Assembly: GCA_037200685.1 (NCBI GenBank) | Contig: JBBCIG010000016.1 | Coordinates: 62,001-126,000, forward strand | Length of the DNA: 64,000 nucleotides | Source of the DNA: JAJKIP01 sp037200685 | GTDB lineage: Bacteria > Bacteroidota > Bacteroidia > Chitinophagales > Chitinophagaceae | Direction: 5' to 3' | Translations under genes and position numbers: made by a program | Notes under the pieces: generated by a model | What the model was told of the DNA's origin: nothing | The model's database searches: none | What the model saw: the letters and a program-made list of their open reading frames with translations, nothing else | Shown: positions 8,445 through 15,287 of the stretch, one piece after another | Layout of the letters: each line of letters opens with the position of its first letter | Position numbering within the stretch: the stretch's first letter is position 1

Positions 8445-9194
8445 CTAGGATTTAAAATTATTCTCCGGTTCTTCTTTGCCGATTCCTAATTTATCAACGG
8501 CGATATGCGCAGCGAGCTGGCTCGCATCTTTTTTATTAAAGGCTTTTGCTTCGGCAATCACAGTGCCATCCACCACTGCGGCAATCGTGAACAGGCGGCG
8601 GCCATTCTCCAATTTTTCATCGAGTGTTTCAAACTCCAGCACTTTACCATTTTTATTCGCCCAGCCGTACAGTTTATTTTTATGGTTGATCTCCAAAAGC
8701 TCGAGGTCATCCATGAACATGTGCGGAAGAATAACGTATTGCTGCACCCACTTACTTGTTTTCTTATAACCAAAATCAAGGTAAATAGCGCCGACCAGTG
8801 CTTCCAGTGTATTACCAAATATCTGGCTGATCTTTAGCGAGCCATCCATTTTATTATACAACGTCACTTTCTTCAATCCCATCCGCAGCGCAATTTCATT
8901 CAGTTGCTGGCGGTTTACCATCTTGCTGCGCATTTCGGTGAGAAAGCCTTCTTCTTTGTAAGGATAACGTTTGAAAAGATAATCTGCGATCAATGCGCTG
9001 AGTATCGCATCGCCTAAATATTCGAGCCGCTCATTATTTTCATCAGCATTTTCCCTGACGGAACGGTGTGTTAACGCAGTCTTGTAAAGAGAAATATTCT
9101 TGGGGTCAAAGCCTAAAAGGTTCTTCAACTCTTTTTTAAAAGATGAACCGGCATGTTTTTTAAAAAGATTGGTAATAAAATCCACAGAATTCAA
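8445..9194 (-). CDS. rnc: Ribonuclease III
   Basis: Double-strand-specific endoribonuclease of rRNA and mRNA processing, about 249 residues. The nuclease signature ERLEYLGDAIL is at residues 55-65 and a C-terminal double-stranded-RNA-binding domain ends in AHIAVDKLG. No ATG is available at the N-terminus: the frame opens with TTG at 9194, with GTG at 9185 as the alternative. It follows fabF (gap 95 bp) in the acpP-fabF-rnc order seen in many Bacteroidota. Confidence 0.93.
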   Translation of the reverse strand: MNSVDFITNLFKKHAGSSFKKELKNLLGFDPKNISLYKTALTHRSVRENADENNERLEYLGDAILSALIADYLFKRYPYKEEGFLTEMRSKMVNRQQLNEIALRMGLKKVTLYNKMDGSLKISQIFGNTLEALVGAIYLDFGYKKTSKWVQQYVILPHMFMDDLELLEINHKNKLYGWANKNGKVLEFETLDEKLENGRRLFTIAAVVDGTVIAEAKAFNKKDASQLAAHIAVDKLGIGKEEPENNFKS

Positions 9195-9289
9195 GCTACG
9201 AAAAAAAGTTGAAAATTGATCGATTGTTTGATTGTTAATGCAGTTGGTTTGTGATAATCATTAAACCATCCAGCCATCAACCATTCATT

Positions 9290-10543
9290 TTATCCCTGGA
9301 ATTTCTTCACGATCACACATGCATTGTGCCCGCCGAAACCGAATGTATTACTCAATGCGGCGTTCACTGTTCTCTTTTGCGCTTTATTAAAAGTGAAGTT
9401 CAATTTCGGATCCAGTTCCGGATCATCCGTGAAGTGATTAATAGTAGGGGGAATAATATCATACACCACAGCCTGCACACAGGCAATCGCTTCTATCACA
9501 CCAGCAGCGCCGAGGCAATGGCCTGTCATACTTTTGGTGGAGCTTATATTCATGTTATAGGCATGCTCTCCAAATACATTTACAATCGCTTTTACTTCGG
9601 CGATATCACCGAGCGGTGTAGAGGTACCATGTGTATTAATATAATCAATATCCTCTTTTTTCATTCCCGCATCTTCAAGCGCCACCAGCATTACGTTCCT
9701 CGCACCGAGCCCTTCAGGATGCGGCGCAGTAATATGATATGCATCGGCAGTAGCTCCGGTGCCGGCGATCTCGCAATATATTTTCGCACCACGGGCTTTT
9801 GCATGTTCCAGTTCTTCCAATACCAGCATACCTGCAGCCTCTCCCATTACAAAACCATCGCGGTCTTTATCATAAGGTCGGCTCGCTGTTTTCGGATCAT
9901 CGTTTCTTTCGCTCATCGCTTTCATCGCATTGAAACCGCCAACGCCTGCTTCGCTGATCACCGCTTCGCTTCCACCGCTGAGAATAATATCCGCTTTACC
10001 CAAACGTAATAAATTATACGCTTCCATTATTGCATTGGTGCTGCTGGCGCATGCACTAACTACGGCGAAGTTGGGCCCGCGCAAATTATGCCGCATCGAA
10101 ATCTGTCCCGCAGCAATATCCAATATCATTTTAGGAATAAAGAAAGGATTGAACCGTGGCGTTCCTTCACCTTTTGCAAAGTCTGTTACTTCGTGCTGGA
10201 AAGTGATCAACCCGCCGATACCGCTGGCAAATACAACACCGATCCTGTCAGGGTTAATATTTTCTTTATTCAATCCTGCATCCAGCATGGCCTCATCACT
10301 TGCCACCAACGCAAATTGTGTGAAGCGGTCAATCTTCCGGGCTTCTTTTTTATCGAGGTACTTAGTCGGTTCAAAACTTTTTACCTCGCAGGCAAACTTC
10401 GTACGAAACTTTGAAGCATCGAACAGCGTAATCATATCAGCGCCGGACACGCCGTTGATCAATGCATCCCAATATTCGTTGATTGTATTACCCATGGGAG
10501 TGATTGCCCCCATGCCTGTTACAACTACTCTTTTAAGTTCCAT
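9290..10543 (-). CDS. fabF: 3-oxoacyl-[acyl-carrier-protein] synthase II
   Basis: A 417-residue condensing enzyme that elongates acyl-ACP with malonyl-ACP. The Cys-His-His triad is complete: Cys165 (VVSACASS), His305 (NTHGTSTPLGD) and His342 (SMTGHCLGAAG), with Lys337. Start ATG 10543. Downstream of acpP, with a hairpin and a repeat in the 312-bp gap, so it may have its own promoter or depend on readthrough. Confidence 0.96.
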   Translation of the reverse strand: MELKRVVVTGMGAITPMGNTINEYWDALINGVSGADMITLFDASKFRTKFACEVKSFEPTKYLDKKEARKIDRFTQFALVASDEAMLDAGLNKENINPDRIGVVFASGIGGLITFQHEVTDFAKGEGTPRFNPFFIPKMILDIAAGQISMRHNLRGPNFAVVSACASSTNAIMEAYNLLRLGKADIILSGGSEAVISEAGVGGFNAMKAMSERNDDPKTASRPYDKDRDGFVMGEAAGMLVLEELEHAKARGAKIYCEIAGTGATADAYHITAPHPEGLGARNVMLVALEDAGMKKEDIDYINTHGTSTPLGDIAEVKAIVNVFGEHAYNMNISSTKSMTGHCLGAAGVIEAIACVQAVVYDIIPPTINHFTDDPELDPKLNFTFNKAQKRTVNAALSNTFGFGGHNACVIVKKFQG

Positions 10544-10586
10544 AACTTTCTATTGTAGTCTTTAGAGCCTGTTAGATTTTTTTGAA

Positions 10587-10673
10587 CCCAGCTTAAGCGC
10601 CCTGATCATCTTCCCTGCCTGCCGGCAGGCAGGGTTGCGACGCTCCGTTCATCTTCCTGTTCGCTACTCAGCA
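10587..10673 (+). repeat. Module 1, copy 4, carrying an inserted 20-bp palindrome
   Basis: Reads CTGATCATCTTC, then CCTGCCTGCCGGCAGGCAGG (10614-10633), then GTTGCGACGCTCCG. Copy 2 at 7440 has the same flanks joined directly, so this is a filled site against an empty one. Confidence 0.85.
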
Positions 10674-10779
10674 TGAAGTCTCTTCCTAATCAATTACTAA
10701 TTATTAATTAGTAATTATTCAGCCTTTCACTTGTAGCTACTTCTTATAAAATCATCTCACACTTTGATCAAGATGAAAA

Positions 10780-10811
10780 CCGCCTTCTCTGCAAAGACAG
10801 TGAGAAGGCGG
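10780..10811 (-). terminator. Putative terminator of acpP
   Basis: Perfect 10-bp stem CCGCCTTCTC / GAGAAGGCGG with a 12-nt loop, 45 bp after the acpP stop and followed by TTTTC on the minus strand. The U tract is short, so partial termination or attenuation before fabF is possible. Confidence 0.6.
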
Positions 10812-10855
10812 AGTCAATTTATTTTCCCGCCCGCAGGCAGGACATCTTTCCAATT

Positions 10856-11092
10856 TTATTTGGCATGCTCTTCCAGGTAAGCAACTGCCTGGCCAACTGT
10901 AGTGATGGTTTCAGCCTGCTCATCAGGAATGGAGATGTTGAATTCTTTTTCGAATTCCATGATCAGTTCTACGGTATCCAGTGAATCGGCACCGAGATCA
11001 TTGGTAAAGGAAGCTTCGTTTGTAACCTCTGCTTCTTCTACTCCTAATTTGTCAACAATGATCTTTTTAACTCTTGAAGCGATGTCTGACAT
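10856..11092 (-). CDS. acpP: Acyl carrier protein
   Basis: 78 residues. Carries growing acyl chains on 4'-phosphopantetheine attached to Ser37 in the motif GADSLDTVELIM. The C-terminus is TTVGQAVAYLEEHAK. The start is ATG 11092 (MSDIASRVKK); a longer frame to 11209 adds 39 residues with no ACP similarity and runs through the promoter region. A possible -7 box TATTTTTG lies at 11119-11126 on the minus strand, without a good -33 partner. Confidence 0.96.
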   Translation of the reverse strand: MSDIASRVKKIIVDKLGVEEAEVTNEASFTNDLGADSLDTVELIMEFEKEFNISIPDEQAETITTVGQAVAYLEEHAK

Positions 11093-11304
11093 GTCGTATA
11101 AGTTTAGTTTATAGGGTGCAAAAATATACTTTTTGGGTAAACCAGCATCGGAAACCTCATTTTTTCCAATTTGGCCCCAATTTGCTGACAAAGAGCCCAT
11201 AATAACCATAATACCCTTATTCGCTTTTTAAATTAATAAAGGACTTCTGTTGGCTGTATAACAAGTTCTTTGTAATTTGAAAATCTACAGTTTATCTTTT
11301 ACGC

Positions 11305-11733
11305 ATGGCACTGAAGATTATAGACCACGGCACGGTTGAATACAAGCAAATGGTAAAGCTCCGGGATGACCTCCTGCGCAAGCCATTGGGCCTTGGTTTT
11401 ACCGAAGCGGAACTGGAAAATGAAAAAGAAAATGTATTGATCGCCGCTTTTGAAGAAGAGCGGATACTTGGTTGCTGCATGCTGGTAGAAGAAAGGGCCG
11501 ATGCTGTCCGTTTACGCCAGATGGCTGTATTAAATGACCTGCAGGGAAAAGGCGTAGGCAGGGCATTAATGAACTTTGCTGAAAACATCGCCCGCGACCG
11601 TGGTTATAAATTCATCACGATGCATGCCCGCAAAAATGCCGTGGGCTTTTATGAAAAATTGGAGTACCGGGTGACGGGGGATGAATTTGTGGAGATAACG
11701 ATACCGCATTTTAGGATGGAGAAGAAGTTGTGA
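11305..11733 (+). CDS. GNAT-family N-acetyltransferase
   Basis: A 142-residue GNAT-fold enzyme transferring acetyl from acetyl-CoA to an unknown amine. The acetyl-CoA binding motif A is LRQMAVLNDLQGKGVGRALM (Q/RxxGxG/A form QGKGVGRA), followed by ARKNAVGFYEKLEYRVTG, the usual C-terminal strand region. Divergent from acpP with a 212-bp shared upstream region. The compact form resembles ElaA/YitI-type small GNATs, but the substrate cannot be read. Confidence 0.85.
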   Translation: MALKIIDHGTVEYKQMVKLRDDLLRKPLGLGFTEAELENEKENVLIAAFEEERILGCCMLVEERADAVRLRQMAVLNDLQGKGVGRALMNFAENIARDRGYKFITMHARKNAVGFYEKLEYRVTGDEFVEITIPHFRMEKKL

Positions 11734-11874
11734 TGTGGTCAGTAGAGAATAGCTAGTGGTAAGTGGGACTGAACATTAAAAATTTTATCGTGCAATAATA
11801 AAAGAAATCCACGCCATGTTTATTTAGAGGTTCGTTCCCTACTCACCTCTCGCCACTTCCCACTCACTCCTTGT

Positions 11875-12354
11875 TCACTTCTTCTTCACCTTCTCTTTCA
11901 ACAGCTTTCTCATTTCATACACTTCATCTTTATCCCTGAAACCGCTTTTGGGAACAAGAAAAAAAGAACGGGCGCCGAAATACAAATGAAAAAAATGCGG
12001 GCTTTCTAAAAAAGTGGTGAGCTCTTTCCAATCCCAGGAACGGGAACCTCTTTCATGCTCCAGCGAAAAACCATCCTGCTCAAAATGCATATTGAATTCA
12101 TGCTGGAATGTTTCAGCTCTTTTGTAGACCATCATAGGCATAACGAACCAAAAGCTGATCATAAAAAGTATCCATAAAAGCGCACCGATTAAAAAAGCCA
12201 TCGGCGTGATCTTATTTAATATATATAAGGTGAGGGAAACGATGGCAAACACATTCACCAGTATAAGCATGATACGGTTTTCCGAACGGCTGATAAAATG
12301 ATAACGCAACGCCTGCATCACCAGCCCTTTTTCGTATTTGAAATGAATCGTCAT
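11875..12354 (-). CDS. YcxB-like membrane protein
   Basis: A 159-residue protein with two adjacent membrane helices (about residues 30-70: LILVNVFAIVSLTLYIL and FLIGALLWILFMISFWFV). A C-terminal cytoplasmic YcxB-like domain follows, with FSLEHERGSRSWDWKELTTFLESPHFFHLYF. The function of the family is unknown. ATG 12354 (MTIHFKYEK) is chosen; the frame extends 11 codons upstream without matching the family. Confidence 0.75.
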   Translation of the reverse strand: MTIHFKYEKGLVMQALRYHFISRSENRIMLILVNVFAIVSLTLYILNKITPMAFLIGALLWILFMISFWFVMPMMVYKRAETFQHEFNMHFEQDGFSLEHERGSRSWDWKELTTFLESPHFFHLYFGARSFFLVPKSGFRDKDEVYEMRKLLKEKVKKK

Positions 12355-12477
12355 TTGATGTGAAAAATTATGATTTGAATGGAGCAAACCTACATTAAAA
12401 TTTTAATGGAATATTTAGCTGTTTGATTTAATTATTCGATTTAAAATAAGCAATAAAAGGAGATGATGCTTCGACAA

Positions 12478-12545
12478 CGCCCAGTAAAGAACAGAAAGTT
12501 GAAGTGTGCGACGCAACAGGCGATGCCATGAAAAACCGAAGCCGG
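12478..12545 (-). repeat. Module 1, copy 5
   Basis: Reverse orientation: CAGTAAAGAACAGAAAG, then GTGTGCGACGCAACAGGCGATGCC. The upstream side (gcttcgacaacgcccagta) resembles the complement of the copy 2 end near 7550. Confidence 0.75.
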
Positions 12546-12617
12546 TATCAAAAATAGCTAACTCAATATTTTGTCTGGCCCAATAATTTGGTTTGGTAAC
12601 CAACTATTATAAAATAA

Positions 12618-12649
12618 AAACCGGCCTTGCATGTAAGCAAAGCCGGTTT
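12618..12649 (-). terminator. Rho-independent terminator of the collagen-like lipoprotein gene
   Basis: Stem AAACCGGC / GCCGGTTT with a longer paired inner part, followed on the minus strand by TTTTATTTTATAAT. It lies 22 bp after the stop codon. Confidence 0.8.
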
Positions 12650-12670
12650 AAATATATTATCAGTAAATGA

Positions 12671-13315
12671 TTAGCGAATATTCGTACCGTCAGCAGGAAG
12701 GTTAAATATTTTTGCTACCTGGTCGTAAGACATAGTTTTTAATTCGTTAGCAGTATAACCTTCATAAGTAGTAGTAATACTATTTACACCCCTGCCTCCT
12801 GCTATGCTTCCCGGAATAACTACATAACGAATGGGTGCTGAAAATGTAATGCCAGTCGCATCCGGGAAAATAAGATCTGCAAGATAAAATATCAATTTTG
12901 AAGGCGCAGCTACAAAACCGAATTGTAAGGTCTCCCCTGAAAAGAAAGGATTAGTAATATTAAGAGGTAGTGGATATACTCCGGGATTCAGGTTTACATA
13001 CGCTAATACAATTCCCTGGTCAATTACAGTCTGAGTGACTGCGGGAGCAGATTTTATCGCACGGCTGATATCTCCAAAATAGGGTGTCGTAGAATCTTTC
13101 CAATCGGCTGAAGCAAAAGAAAACCATGCAGAATAAGTGACATTGGTAGTACCTGTTGCACCTTGCGGGCCAGTAGGACCAGCAGGGCCAGCAGTTCCAC
13201 CAGGACCTTGGGCACCAGTAGCTCCTACCGGACCTTCAGGACCTTCTTTTGTACAACTGGAAATTATAAATACAATCGCTAGTGTTAGGAGAGGAAGAAG
13301 CTTAAACTTTCTCAT
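12671..13315 (-). CDS. Collagen-like lipoprotein
   Basis: 214 residues. A lipoprotein signal (MRKFKLLPLLTLAIVFIISSC) puts the lipidated cysteine at residue 21. About ten Gly-X-Y triplets follow at residues 25-56 (GPEGPVGATGAQGP...), enough for a short collagen-like stalk. A C-terminal domain of about 155 residues follows with no family I recognise. Probably anchored in the outer membrane. ATG 13315 is preferred because it gives a clean lipobox; the frame extends 58 codons upstream. Divergent from the barrel-protein gene at 13501 with a shared 185-bp promoter region. Confidence 0.8.
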   Translation of the reverse strand: MRKFKLLPLLTLAIVFIISSCTKEGPEGPVGATGAQGPGGTAGPAGPTGPQGATGTTNVTYSAWFSFASADWKDSTTPYFGDISRAIKSAPAVTQTVIDQGIVLAYVNLNPGVYPLPLNITNPFFSGETLQFGFVAAPSKLIFYLADLIFPDATGITFSAPIRYVVIPGSIAGGRGVNSITTTYEGYTANELKTMSYDQVAKIFNLPADGTNIR

Positions 13316-13446
13316 AATGTGTGTTTTGGCTGTTAAGAGTTTCTTTTTTAAGCGTGAAAAGCAGTGACGTCTTTTCCAAGCAGTTAAAGATAAAGGAAAA
13401 AGTTTCAATAGGCACAAGCCTAAAAAAATATTTCCGCTTAGTCGTT

Positions 13447-13478
13447 TTTGGGAACAGGTGCGGGAAAAACTACATTTG
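13447..13478 (+). promoter_or_regulatory. Bacteroidota-type promoter for the barrel-protein gene
   Basis: TTTG at 13447-13450 and TACATTTG at 13471-13478, spaced 20 bp. This closely fits the TTTG-N19-TAnnTTTG consensus. The -7 box ends 22 bp before the ATG at 13501. Confidence 0.65.
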
Positions 13479-13500
13479 CTGACATTCAAATGCTGTATTT

Positions 13501-14247
13501 ATGAACCGTATTTCGTTTTGTTTTTTAGTCCTTGCCGGTGTTTTTTCTACTTTTTGCTCAGCACAATTCAGTAAGGGGACAAAAATGGTGGGGGCTAATA
13601 TCGGCAATGTATTTTTTAATTCCGGCACGAGTGATTACACCGTGCCCGCACCCACGAATGGTTATAGCGTTACTAACAATTCGTTGGGCGTTAATTTTTC
13701 ACCGAATATCGGTTGGTTCATTTCTGATAAAATAGTGGCAGGTGGACAACTTTCCCCCGGATATAAATATGAAAAAAAACTACAAGCAGACGCCAATAAT
13801 GTTACTTATTATAAAAATGAAACTAAGAGTTTTAACCTAAGTATAGGCGTCTTCGCCCGAAACTATTTTTCAACAAATGGCAATTTTATTCCTTTCGTAC
13901 AGGTGAATGTTGCCGGCGGTTTTGGCTCTTCCAATCATGAAGGTTTTTACTATAATAATTCACCGCTTTATAAAGATGTATTCAGCGGAAAATCTTCCGG
14001 GGATTTTTTAATGAACGGAGGCATTTCTTTTGGCGCAACGAAAATGCTGAATGATCATGTTGGCATTGATTTTATGGCGGGCTATACTTATTCTTATAAT
14101 AAAAACAAGTATAAAACCAATACCGCAAGAGATGTGGGGATTAACGGATCAATTGATGAAAGACCGGAAAGTGATCTAACAACTAAATCAACTAATCACA
14201 ATTTCTTATTGGCTGTTGGCTTGCAGGTATTTCTTGATAAAAAATAA
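13501..14247 (+). CDS. Outer-membrane beta-barrel protein
   Basis: 248 residues with a cleavable signal peptide (MNRISFCFLVLAGVFSTFCSAQ). Alternating amphipathic strands (LGVNFSPNIGWFISDKIVAGGQLSPGYKYE, HVGIDFMAGYTYSYN) and a C-terminal FLLAVGLQVFLDKK match the small Bacteroidota OmpA-like/PorT-type barrel proteins. Function unknown. A promoter is visible directly upstream, and a bidirectional terminator follows at 14387. Confidence 0.78.
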   Translation: MNRISFCFLVLAGVFSTFCSAQFSKGTKMVGANIGNVFFNSGTSDYTVPAPTNGYSVTNNSLGVNFSPNIGWFISDKIVAGGQLSPGYKYEKKLQADANNVTYYKNETKSFNLSIGVFARNYFSTNGNFIPFVQVNVAGGFGSSNHEGFYYNNSPLYKDVFSGKSSGDFLMNGGISFGATKMLNDHVGIDFMAGYTYSYNKNKYKTNTARDVGINGSIDERPESDLTTKSTNHNFLLAVGLQVFLDKK

Positions 14248-14282
14248 AAGTTCAATAATTAGTGTTCGGTTTGTCTTGTTAT

Positions 14283-14355
14283 ACTGGTGTGAAGCATCTG
14301 CATCAGATTCCTCACTTGTCCCCGATAACTATCGGGGCAGGCGGAATGACAAACT
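14283..14355. repeat. Dispersed intergenic repeat with CCCCGATAACTATCGGGG palindrome, copy 1
   Basis: Contains GAAGCATCTG, then GATTCCTCACTTGTCCCCGA and GGCAGGCGGAATGACAAA. The same string recurs at 25037-25096 with three changes inside the palindrome loop. Confidence 0.75.
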
Positions 14356-14386
14356 GAGGTATTCTCCTTATGTACTATAAAAAAAT

Positions 14387-14412
14387 AAACCCTTTCATTG
14401 CTGAAAGGGTTT
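14387..14412. terminator. Bidirectional terminator
   Basis: Stem AAACCCTTTCA / TGAAAGGGTTT with a 4-nt loop lies between two convergent genes. An A-rich side (TATAAAAAAATAAA) precedes it and TTTTATC follows, so it can act in both directions. Confidence 0.75.
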
Positions 14413-14434
14413 TATCATTGAGCCGAAGGGCTTA

Positions 14435-15283
14435 TTATTTATTCATCATTTGCTTGGCCTCGATGCTCAATGTAGCATGAGGTACCGCACGAAGACGGGC
14501 TTTGTCAATGAGTTTTCCTGTAACGCGGCAGATACCGTATGTTTTATTTTCAATACGCATCAGCGCCTTTTCCAGGTGATCGATGAAAGTGATCTGGCGG
14601 CTGGCCATCTGGCTGAGTTGTTCTCTTTCCATGCTCACACTGCCATCTTCCATGGTCATATATCTTGCTTCATCCATATCACCACCTTCATCTTTACGGG
14701 TGATAAGTCCTTGCAAATACGCTAACTCTTTTTTCGCGGCATCGAGTTTTTTGTTGATGATCTCTCTGAATTCGGTCAGATCACCATCTGAATATCTCAT
14801 CGTAGGTCCTGAATGTTCGTACATAGGGGTATCTAATACAGATTTAGTGAATTCGGGTTCATATTTAACGGCGCTTTTGATCGACGTTTTCGGAATAACA
14901 ACCTTTGACGGTTTAGGGGGTTCTTTTTTAATCACAGGTTTTGCTGTGGGTTTTATAGAAACCAACGATTTCGGATCAAATGCTCCCTTCTTTTTTACAG
15001 GAAGAGGGGGTGGCGGAGGCGGAGGCGGTGCAACAGCAGCAGGCTTCGCTGCCACTTTCGGGGCAGGGGCAGCAACTTTTGCGGATACTTTGGGTACTGG
15101 TTTTGCCATGGGTTTTTTCACAACTACCGTTTTTTTAGCTACAGGTTTTGCGACTGCCTTTTTAGGAGCCGGTTTTGCCGCTTTTTTCGGAGTTGGTTTT
15201 TTTACAACCGTTTTCTTGGCTGCTGGCTTGGCTGCTTTTTTAGCAGCCGGCTTTTTAGGAGCCGGTTTCTTCTTGATAGCCAT
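14435..15283 (-). CDS. TraR/DksA-type regulator with long basic Lys/Ala/Pro tail
   Basis: 282 residues. Residues 1-85 are Lys/Ala/Pro repeats (KKPAAKKAAKPAAKK) like bacterial histone-H1-type tails, and eight consecutive prolines follow near residue 92. The last 120 residues form the DksA coiled-coil and finger region: LTEFREIINKKLDAAKKELAYL, then YGICRVTGKLIDKARLRAVPHATLS. Classical DksA has four zinc cysteines; only one (YGIC) remains here, which is usual in the Bacteroidota branch as far as I know. Probably binds RNA polymerase or DNA (inference). ATG 15283, 4 bp behind ileS, so co-transcribed. Confidence 0.85.
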   Translation of the reverse strand: MAIKKKPAPKKPAAKKAAKPAAKKTVVKKPTPKKAAKPAPKKAVAKPVAKKTVVVKKPMAKPVPKVSAKVAAPAPKVAAKPAAVAPPPPPPPPLPVKKKGAFDPKSLVSIKPTAKPVIKKEPPKPSKVVIPKTSIKSAVKYEPEFTKSVLDTPMYEHSGPTMRYSDGDLTEFREIINKKLDAAKKELAYLQGLITRKDEGGDMDEARYMTMEDGSVSMEREQLSQMASRQITFIDHLEKALMRIENKTYGICRVTGKLIDKARLRAVPHATLSIEAKQMMNK

Positions 15284-15287
15284 ACAT

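Larger units (their letters stand above)
10544..10855. other. Intergenic region between acpP and fabF
   Basis: Holds module-1 copy 4 with an inserted palindrome, a short AT-rich repeat (aattactaattattaattagtaatt near 10700) and a strong hairpin behind acpP. No gene seen. Confidence 0.75.

Noticed and set aside
9251..10009. 252-residue plus-strand ORF opposite fabF
   Set aside because: It lies wholly over the intact fabF gene, with no recognisable domain and an odd His/Phe/Ser-rich composition. It is a shadow frame.
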